From a virus: a stretch of DNA of 64,000 bases. The stretch is taken from positions 45,251-109,250 of IMG/VR virus record IMGVR_UViG_3300050821_003619, one strand, 5' to 3'. A program made the translations under genes and the position numbers. The notes under the pieces were generated by a model. The model worked only from the letters and a program-made list of their open reading frames with translations, was not told the origin of the DNA and ran no database searches. Positions 29,155 to 37,200 of this stretch are shown here, in pieces. Each line of letters begins with the position of its first letter. The stretch's first letter is position 1.

Positions 29155-31623
29155 CTATAGTGCCTCTAATTTTATATGCAGTTCATACACCATTTGTCCG
29201 GGCGTATTTGAAGTGTAGCCATACTGATATTGAATAGCTGTCCCTGTTTTAGCATAAACAATAATAGACCCACCAAGAGCGGTGCCCGTTGTGTTTGCTG
29301 CCGATGTAATAGAGTTCCCAGCTACCGTAGTCTTGACCACAGAATCTGTAGGAGAGGTAAATACTACTTGGAATCCATTTGCTCCACCAAGAGTTGAGGA
29401 TGACCCATCAGCGGTAGTAATGTCCGCTGACCATGAAATTCTGTACATACCTGATCTTGGTGCTGAAGCAATTAGGTTAGTAGCAGAAATTGCCGCAGAT
29501 TGAGCAGTCAAATCAACAGTAACAATCTCTGAAGGTACACCTTGAGATACTGTAGCTGTACCTCCATAAGAGGTAATTGTGCCCAACTGAAGGTTACCGG
29601 TAATGTTCCCGGCACTTCCATTGCCTATACCTACCACTCCAGCAGAGATTCTTGATAAACCAGTATCACTGTTCCATGCAATAGTTGTTGCTGATGGAAG
29701 AGCTAAACTAGTAGAACCAGATGATCCAGAGTGAACAAAAGTAAGTGCACTAGCACCGTTTGTTCCGTTGGATATTATGTTCTGTATAGCCCATGAATCT
29801 GTAGACGAAACTGTTCCATTCCAGTAATTGCCCTGAAGAGACAAATTAGGGCTACTTTGAGAAGTAGCAGCATTTGCCAAAGTAAGACTCATAACAGTTA
29901 CAGCAGAAGAGATGGATGGTATGGATAAAGTAGCATTTCCGGTTGATCCGTTGTGAGATACAGTTAATGTGCTATTAGAATTGTCTACTCCATTCGTTCC
30001 TACAACGTTTTGTATAGTCCACGAGTCAGTGGCCGAAGCTGTTCCGTTCCAATATGTACCATTTAAATTAAACACTGGGGAACTGCTATTTGTTTGAGTT
30101 CCTCCAATTAAAAACGCTGCAATAGGAGAACCAACAGTTTTTCCGTTGTTAGTAATAGTCCATGTTGGATTATAGGTTGTTCCAGAAATTCCAGTTAGCA
30201 AGTAAGACGCTGATCCACACTCAGAGGTTGTGACTGCTTGTGTATCTGGTGTGCTAAATCCTTCATTTATGGTTGATACCATACCGTTAGTGGCATTATC
30301 ACAACCAAAACCTGATACAATTACCGCTGCTCCTGTAGGAACAACCGATGCACTAACAAACCCTGTATTTGCTTGAGTATTAAGGCCGGTTGAAGCGTTA
30401 AGTACCGTAGCGTCTGTTACCATTCCAGAAAATGCGTACACTATACCAAAAGGGGCCGTTCCTCCTGTCAATGTAAAAGTATGGCCTGACCCTACCGTAG
30501 CATTAAATGCATAAGCAATTCTAGTAAGACTTGAGTTTGCTCCAGAAAAATTAGGTAAAAAATTCCAAGTATTTCCTTTAGAATCTGATATAGATGTCCC
30601 AGAAATAGCGCAGATAACAGCAACTAGTAAATTAGCACCAGTAGTATTTATGGCACTAGAAGCAGAAGTTCCGGTCCATACTCTACTAGCTACAAAACCA
30701 GCCGTACCAGAAAAAGTGGCTGGCGTAGTATTCGCCCAAGTCCAATTCACTGGGGAAGTCTGATTAAACGTAGTTGCGTTCCCTGCATTTGCAAGGGTTA
30801 ATGCTCCGCTTGCGTTTCCAATTTGATTCCACAACACTGCGCCAGAAGGTATATCTGCGCTTACTAGTGCTCTGAACGTAGGTGCCGCTGCGCCACCAGA
30901 GGTTGGTCCAGCAAAAACAGTATTTGCTGTTTGATTCTGAGGCGTAGGAATAGTTAAAGTCCCTGCTGCCGATGCTAATTGTAGGGAGCTTGCATAAATT
31001 ACGCCATCTCCAGCTAGTTGTCCAGCCAAAACATTTGAAGTAGTTGGCAAAGTCAACGTAGGGGTGGCAGCATTAGCGGGTGCCGTAAGAGTATACTTAC
31101 CAGAAGCTGTAGAACTAGCTAAGGCAATGGTTCCTGTTGATGTTCCGGGTATGCCCAACACAGGAGCGATTGTATAAGAAGGCGCAGCCGCTGATGTGGT
31201 GTTGTTTCCAAATACTGTACCCCCACCGGCATTGCTAAGTGTAAACGTTAGTGCAGGTGTAGTTGTAGGGGTGGCTACGCTGGTAGTAAATAGTGGAGAC
31301 AAATTACCAGAAGAGAATGAGCTAACTGTACCAGAACTTAAAGGTACATAGGCAGATACGCTTGAACCTGATACTTGCCACGTAACATTGACATTACCAC
31401 CCGGAGCGGCTGGAGTTGTGCCATTGAAGTTAGGGTTAGTAACTTGGCTACCGTTTACGTTTACCGAGCCACCCCCACCTCCACCTGCAGCGAACACATC
31501 AATTAACCAAAAATTCTCTGCAACTGTAGGGTCCATGCCTGCTAAAGATAGACCTAAATTTGGCGTTAGAGGGCTTCCTTTCCCTATGTAACTTGGCGGT
31601 AAACCATCATATCCGATTGGCAT
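29155..31623 (-). CDS. Long tail fibre protein with internal repeats
   Basis: The protein has 822 residues. An N-terminal Pro/Gly portion with GGGGGG is followed by Gly/Ser/Thr-rich beta repeats. Two tandem units of about 55 residues contain YWNGTASATDSWTIQN and YWNGTVSSTDSWAIQN, each followed by THNGSTG-like or HSGSSGS strands. A central sandwich (INTTGANLLVAVICAISG...) resembles that of the protein at 58267. The C-terminus has VYAKTGTAIQYQYG. It shares the FAGPTSGGAAAPTFRALVSADIPSG linker with the fibre at 57108. It probably forms a trimeric fibre. Confidence 0.68.
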   Translation of the reverse strand: MPIGYDGLPPSYIGKGSPLTPNLGLSLAGMDPTVAENFWLIDVFAAGGGGGGSVNVNGSQVTNPNFNGTTPAAPGGNVNVTWQVSGSSVSAYVPLSSGTVSSFSSGNLSPLFTTSVATPTTTPALTFTLSNAGGGTVFGNNTTSAAAPSYTIAPVLGIPGTSTGTIALASSTASGKYTLTAPANAATPTLTLPTTSNVLAGQLAGDGVIYASSLQLASAAGTLTIPTPQNQTANTVFAGPTSGGAAAPTFRALVSADIPSGAVLWNQIGNASGALTLANAGNATTFNQTSPVNWTWANTTPATFSGTAGFVASRVWTGTSASSAINTTGANLLVAVICAISGTSISDSKGNTWNFLPNFSGANSSLTRIAYAFNATVGSGHTFTLTGGTAPFGIVYAFSGMVTDATVLNASTGLNTQANTGFVSASVVPTGAAVIVSGFGCDNATNGMVSTINEGFSTPDTQAVTTSECGSASYLLTGISGTTYNPTWTITNNGKTVGSPIAAFLIGGTQTNSSSPVFNLNGTYWNGTASATDSWTIQNVVGTNGVDNSNSTLTVSHNGSTGNATLSIPSISSAVTVMSLTLANAATSQSSPNLSLQGNYWNGTVSSTDSWAIQNIISNGTNGASALTFVHSGSSGSTSLALPSATTIAWNSDTGLSRISAGVVGIGNGSAGNITGNLQLGTITSYGGTATVSQGVPSEIVTVDLTAQSAAISATNLIASAPRSGMYRISWSADITTADGSSSTLGGANGFQVVFTSPTDSVVKTTVAGNSITSAANTTGTALGGSIIVYAKTGTAIQYQYGYTSNTPGQMVYELHIKLEAL

Positions 31624-31637
31624 GTCATTCTCCTACC

Positions 31638-32159
31638 TTAAGTGTTGTTGCTTTGTACAAAGCGTCGTAGTGGGTTCTTATTTCCATCTGTGTTATTTAC
31701 TACTTCTTTTGGGGACGAACCATCTAGAACTAATTGTTCTTCGGTTTGAAGATTGTCCTTGGATTTTCTTAAGGTTTCAGCAACCGCTAAGCTATCCTGT
31801 GCAGCTTTTAAAGCTTGCTCGTGCATAAATTGCAGTTCAGAAATTTTCTGCTTTAATTCAGCCGCTAGCTTTTCATCATGTTGTTTTTTGGACAATGAAG
31901 AGTTTAACTTCTGTTCTTCTAAAATACGTCTTTCAGTTTCTTGTTTCTCTATGCTCTTTGCTAAGGCAATGGCTTCTCGTTCTTTTTGTCGATGAGCTTC
32001 TTCTGCTTTTCTGTATACTTCCTCGGCAGCTATGCGACTACGTTCTTTTTCTAATTTAGCCTGTTCCAGCTTAGCAGTGGCTTGAGCTATCAAATCTTGT
32101 TCTTCTTTTATTTGTTCTGAAACTGCCTGCTCAATTTGCTGTTGTATCTTATCTAGCAT
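31638..32159 (-). CDS. Coiled-coil protein
   Basis: The protein has 173 residues. Almost the whole chain (about 5-140) is a Lys/Glu/Gln-rich coiled coil (LIAQATAKLEQAKLEKERSR..., AELKQKISELQFMHEQALKAAQ). The C-terminus is short and polar. Its place between virion and fibre genes suggests an assembly factor or spacer. It has its own upstream terminator and ribosome site (CAGGAGAGAAAC). Confidence 0.55.
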   Translation of the reverse strand: MLDKIQQQIEQAVSEQIKEEQDLIAQATAKLEQAKLEKERSRIAAEEVYRKAEEAHRQKEREAIALAKSIEKQETERRILEEQKLNSSLSKKQHDEKLAAELKQKISELQFMHEQALKAAQDSLAVAETLRKSKDNLQTEEQLVLDGSSPKEVVNNTDGNKNPLRRFVQSNNT

Positions 32160-32175
32160 TGTTTCTCTCCTGAGT

Positions 32176-32200
32176 CAAAAAGAAAGGCCCCGAAGGGCCT
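32176..32200 (-). terminator. Intrinsic terminator with UUCG tetraloop
   Basis: On the minus strand AGGCCC-TTCG-GGGCCT is followed by TTTCTTTTTG. It lies between the 32205 gene and the coiled-coil gene, so the two probably have separate transcript levels. Confidence 0.85.
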
Positions 32201-32204
32201 TATC

Positions 32205-32915
32205 TTAGCAAGTGATCTTTGCTACAACTTTATTGTTAACTCCACCTGTTACGTTTGCATAACGTACACGGTAGAATCTATAGGCCGAATCAGCAACTTC
32301 CAAAGTTGGTCCCGTTCCCGGTGAACCAGAATTGGTAATAACTCCAATATCTTCGTATTCACTGTCAATGTCGAAGATTGAACCTTGCAGATACGCAGTA
32401 GCTGTAGTTGGGCTGCCTGTAAAACGTACTGTAGCATTTACAGTCTTGCTTTGATTAGCCATCAACTGGGTTGATGGGACAGCGACTGGAACAGTGGCTG
32501 TGTTATTAACCAAAGCTTCACCAATTTCAGAACGAGGTATTATTACCTGTCCCGCATCTGCTGTGCCTGAGGCAACTGTTCCAGATGTCTTAGTGAATGT
32601 AACAGTTACTACTCCATTTTGTACACCCGAAGCATCTACACCAGCAGAGACGGTCAGAATAGACGCATTAGTTACGTTAAAGTGTCCGCTATCGTTGCTG
32701 GTACCGACTACGGTAATCAAGTCTCCAACCAAAGGCACGTTGCCTTGAGTGGTCATATAGGTTAGTGTACCTGTAGTGGTCACAGATGAATCAGAAATAA
32801 CAAACCCCTGAGTAGGGGCCGATTTGTCATCAAACGAGCCTGAAACATAGTATGGAATACCCGCAATCAATAGCGCGGGTACAGGCTTAAACGGCGATGT
32901 AACATATGCTGGCAT
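32205..32915 (-). CDS. Beta-rich virion protein
   Basis: The protein has 236 residues, high in Thr, Val, Ser and Gly, with only one Cys at the very end. NTATVPVAVPSTQLMANQSKTVNATVRFTGSPTTA and SIFDIDSEYEDIGVI, YRFYRVRYANVTGG look like two beta sandwiches, compatible with a tail, head-decoration or spike protein. There is no signal peptide. It shares an SVTVxSQP-like theme with the gene at 32957. Confidence 0.6.
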   Translation of the reverse strand: MPAYVTSPFKPVPALLIAGIPYYVSGSFDDKSAPTQGFVISDSSVTTTGTLTYMTTQGNVPLVGDLITVVGTSNDSGHFNVTNASILTVSAGVDASGVQNGVVTVTFTKTSGTVASGTADAGQVIIPRSEIGEALVNNTATVPVAVPSTQLMANQSKTVNATVRFTGSPTTATAYLQGSIFDIDSEYEDIGVITNSGSPGTGPTLEVADSAYRFYRVRYANVTGGVNNKVVAKITC

Positions 32916-32956
32916 AAATTAATTCACTCCGACCGGATATACGGTCTCCTTCACGG

Positions 32957-33316
32957 TTATTGTTGGCTTGTAGAACGGCAGGCACCGGCACTTACTGTCA
33001 CCGAGGTACCATCATTAATTGTAACTGTTAACTGTGCAGTATTGCCGTTTCCTGACACAGCCGTAACTACACCCGGCAACGTAAACTGTCCGTTACCGAT
33101 TGCACCCACCAAGTCTCCTGTTGGTTGACTAGTTACCGTCACAGAAGACGGTTCTGGTGCTAATACGTTGGCAGATTTGCATGAGATGCTGTCATTGAAC
33201 AACGAGGTAAACGTAACAGTGGCAGTTGCACCTGTGCCTGATACGGTTCCGCTACCAACAATGGTTACGGAATCTCCTACTGCTACCACTTTCCCATCGG
33301 CTGAAAACGCGCTCAT
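32957..33316 (-). CDS. Small beta-rich virion protein
   Basis: The protein has 119 residues and is dominated by Val, Ser, Thr and Gly (SVTIVGSGTVSGTGATATVTF, SSVTVTSQPTGDLVGAIGNGQFTLPGVVTAV). It is typical of a decoration or fibre-associated beta sandwich. There is no signal peptide. No family is recognised. Confidence 0.5.
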   Translation of the reverse strand: MSAFSADGKVVAVGDSVTIVGSGTVSGTGATATVTFTSLFNDSISCKSANVLAPEPSSVTVTSQPTGDLVGAIGNGQFTLPGVVTAVSGNGNTAQLTVTINDGTSVTVSAGACRSTSQQ

Positions 33317-33318
33317 AG

Positions 33319-34200
33319 TTATTTTCCTTTATCAGCAACGGTGTCATTGATCTTGTTTGCCTTGCTGTCTTTAAATATAATCTTGTATTCTAGGTCCCCG
33401 TGATCTTGGCTTAGCATTATGATTCCACCCGGCTCAACAGAATCGGGAGAATCATTGGTGCTTTCCAAGGTATTGGAATCTTGAGTTTTTTGTTCTTGCA
33501 CGTATCTCTGTAGCTGCTTAATATTGGAATTGTGCATTACCAATAGCAACGCACCGGTATTACGAGCTTTGCAGATGAAGTGTTCAAGAGCTTCATCACA
33601 ACGGTTCTCAAACTGGTAGTGGCTTTCGCCCTCCGGCACTTTACGGTGTGGATGCTCTTTAAACCAGTTTAGCTTTTCTTTGTTTTCTTCAGTTTTCTCT
33701 TGTCCGTTGTATACACCTTTGTTCCACGTACGCATACGAACATCTGTTACGATTTCATTATTGCTTAACCCGAGAGCTTTAGCTAGAATTTTAGCCGTCT
33801 CCATCGTGCGCTTCATATCCGAAGCTATAATGTATCGTATACCCTTATTCTTCAGCTTATCGGCGGCTTCTTCTGCATCTTTAATACCGGCTGGGTCAAT
33901 CTCAGCGTTCTCCCAACCCCCAATTAAATGGTCAGCCGCGTCTTCTCCGTGACGCACAGCGTACAGAAGAACGCGCTTAGGAGAACGGAAATATCCACAA
34001 CACCAGTTGTCTCTAACTGGTTTGGGCTCCCCGTGTGGTCCCACCACCTCTGGATCAATTTGAACCACAGGATGGTGGCAATGGTCGTGTTTGTACCAAA
34101 TGCAGTTGTGGCATTCTCGTGGTGGCTGGTTCTCTTCATTCGTAACCAATCCACTCATCTTTGTGCCATCAATCTGCACTAATTTCCAATCTTCGGCCAT
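33319..34200 (-). CDS. Histidine phosphatase with N-terminal Cys cluster
   Basis: The protein has 293 residues. LLYAVRHGED (RHG at 83-85), IIASDMKRTMETA, GESHYQFENRCDEAL and LLVMHNSN are the phosphohistidine, substrate-binding and second catalytic His of the histidine phosphatase (phosphoglycerate mutase-like) superfamily. The first 72 residues carry CHNC...HCHHP...WCCGYF (Cys30, 33, 41, 67, 68), a metal-binding-like cluster not usual for the family. It is placed between virion genes, so a role on the particle or on host nucleotide or sugar phosphates is open. Confidence 0.8.
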   Translation of the reverse strand: MAEDWKLVQIDGTKMSGLVTNEENQPPRECHNCIWYKHDHCHHPVVQIDPEVVGPHGEPKPVRDNWCCGYFRSPKRVLLYAVRHGEDAADHLIGGWENAEIDPAGIKDAEEAADKLKNKGIRYIIASDMKRTMETAKILAKALGLSNNEIVTDVRMRTWNKGVYNGQEKTEENKEKLNWFKEHPHRKVPEGESHYQFENRCDEALEHFICKARNTGALLLVMHNSNIKQLQRYVQEQKTQDSNTLESTNDSPDSVEPGGIIMLSQDHGDLEYKIIFKDSKANKINDTVADKGK

Positions 34201-34210
34201 TGCCTTCTCC

Positions 34211-37200
34211 TTAACGCTTCATTCTTGCTTTCTTTATGATCGGTTCATTCGCACCGAAGTCAAAGCTTGTGTCTTCGGTTTCTCTTGGCTTGAAGAAGCT
34301 TTCTCTTTCGTCGGTTTTAACTCTGTCGAAGGGTCCGCTGTCTTTTGTCTGGGGGAGCTTGCCTCTTTGTTTTTCGAGACGCTTAGCAAGTTTCCCAATA
34401 CTGTTTTCAGTAGTAGGGCGCTCTCCTGCTGAGACTTCGGGTTTGCGCTCAATCTGTCTGAGGTGTTCATCAAGTTCTCCTAGATCAATTCCAAGGTCTG
34501 ATAATTGCTGGCGTACATGAGGATCGTGGGCCATCAAATCAGCAAAGTCCTCAGAATAATCTCGTACTCTTTCTGGAGACTTCTCACCATGTTCAGTTAA
34601 CGTCTTTGTAAAAGCCCAGATTGCAGCCTGAGCTTCGGCAGGTTCCCAACCTAATTCTTTAGCGGCTGCTCGTGTAAGAACCGACAAAGGATGGTATGAA
34701 TGGGATTTTCCTATAACCGTGCTAGCATCAGCAAAGGCTGCTTGCCAACCATCGTTGGTTACAGCATCCATGAATCCTTTCAAATTCTTAGCAAAGCTAG
34801 GAACTTTAAAGTTTTCATTCTTGCTAATATCAGGCCATAGTTCTTCGCCTTTAAGGGCACGCACTGCGTTGCCTACCTTGGCTTTTGGAAGCGCCAACTC
34901 TTGGTTAAGCATGGTCTCCAGAGGTTTACCCTCGGGACGGCCCATATCAACGTATTTAGACCAAGCATGCAGAGCTTCTTGCAGATTCATCTTCACAGAT
35001 TGCTGTGGAGACAAAGCAGCTACGAAGTCTGTAAACTTTTGGCGGTCACCCTCTTGGAAATAACGAGGAGCCGCTTTTACCAGTGAGTCAAAAGCTGCTT
35101 GACTACGCTGGTACCATTTACGTCCGCTTTCACCGGCCTTAGCAATATCAGCAAATTCTTGCACTGATGGAGCACTCATGATGTTCTTAATGAACTTATC
35201 ACGACTGTTCTCAGTCTTAAACTGCTCGCCTTCTTTCAGATGCTCTTTAGCTAAAGCCTCAGCTTCAGCTTTGGTGGTCTTTCCACCAGCTACAGAAGGT
35301 AGGTGTTCGCCGTTCTCAATCTGCTCAGGGGTAAACCCGGCAGACTTAAGTTCAGCGTCACTCATACGGGATGTCTGCATTGAAGCTTTAGGTGTACTCT
35401 TAGTCTCTCCAGAGAAATCGACTGGAATACTGAATGCCTCTCCACCAATCTTCGAGAAGTAGTCTTGGTTTTCTGCATCTTTGCCCGTGACAATTTTTGA
35501 ATCATCAATAGGTATAGTAGTGTCATTCTTTAGGTCATATAGACCCTTGGAAGTCATCACCGATGCTTGACCGTACTTCTCTCCTAAGGCTTTAATGTCC
35601 TTAGGGCTGATGTCAGGGATAAAGAACGAGTGCTCATGCTGGCCGGGAACGTCTTTTACGTGTCCCTCAACCGGCACCGGCTTGTAACCTTTATCTCTAA
35701 GTTCCTTTAAGAACTCCTGATTACGAGCTAGGTTGTCTTCATCAGACAGGCGCTCGTTGCCGGGGTTTTCAGCCGTTAACAATGCGTAGTTTTTGCCAGA
35801 CTTAATGTGATCGAATACTTTCTTGGCATCCGATGCATCACTCATAGCATAATCTGGAGGAATAGTCGCTTTCTGTTCAGGGAACGTATTGCTGTTCTTG
35901 AAGAACGATGAAGTTTGAGAACGAGTCTCATTCGTCATAGCGGGAACAGCTTCTGGACTCAAGGTTTGACGATGGGTTTTCCATGCGCCTTCTTCTCCCA
36001 ATTGAGAGAAGTCGTTGTCTCCAGATAGATGTCCAAAGATGTCGTGTACGGCCCTAAACATGGTATTATATGTTTCACCTGTCTTAGGGTCCACCTTAGC
36101 CATAGGATGGTCTTCAGGCAAAGAGTTACCGCCAGTGAACACCTTCAGTCTATGATTTTTCTCTACATCCTGCTTCATCTCTTCAAAGCTGCTATATGGG
36201 TCTTCCTCTTGAGGTTCAATACTGATTCCCATTTTCTTTTGGATGTAATTCCACTGCTTCTTTACATCATCAACCAAAGAATTATAGGATTTCTTAACCT
36301 CTGGGTTATCAGGTTCATGCTTGGCTTGGTCATAGGCATCAGCAATTCTGCTAGTATCCTTGCCTAGCTCTTGAGGCTTGGACCAATCTACGGGCTCTCG
36401 GCCTTCCTTCTTGTTGGCAGCTTCCACTAGCTTTGTTAAATCAGTTTGTGGCGGCTTAGGCATATTCTTGTCTGACTCTATAGTCTTAGATGCACCTTCA
36501 GTCACGTCAAACGGCGTAGCAACGGTTTTACGCTGCTTAATAGCCTCTTCAAGCTCCTTAGCTCCCAGAGGTGCCGTTCTTGGCGTAGCTCTACGCTCAG
36601 ACCCAACCGGTCTGGTTAAAGGTCTAGCACTAGCTCCAGAGTCGAGTATTGTCTCTTCTCCGTTTGGTCCAACTTGAACTATATGATCAAACTTGCCTGC
36701 AGTAGCATCTACAGCATCAGGTCCAATTAAAGGAACGGCGTTACCGGTTCTTGAATCTACTCTATAACGCTTAATTCCTTGGTTCTTCTCTGATGCTTGT
36801 CGATTAATGGCTTCTTGGCTGGCTGCGCTCTCTCCTGAAGCATTGTTGTTCACATTCTTCAGTTCATCCTTCATAGCCTGTGCAGTCTTGGCTACGTCAG
36901 ATAAAGATGCATCAGGTCCAAGAGCTTCTTTAGCCCTACGGAACAAATCTGTATCTAAATCAGCAGCTTCCTTAGTAAAAGGAGCGACTGCTGCACCTTG
37001 GCTACCGCCAGATACTGGAGGAAGGTGCTTGCCATCATCCACCATCTGAGCTAACTCTTCAGGAGTATGATTATTCAACAAGCGCTGGAACACTTCTTGA
37101 CGAGGGGTCTTGCCGCTCGCCTTAGGATTCTTGCCGCTTCCAATGGCTTCCTGACCCATGTCTTCACCAGCTGATATAGCCAGTTGACGTAGCTCAACTT

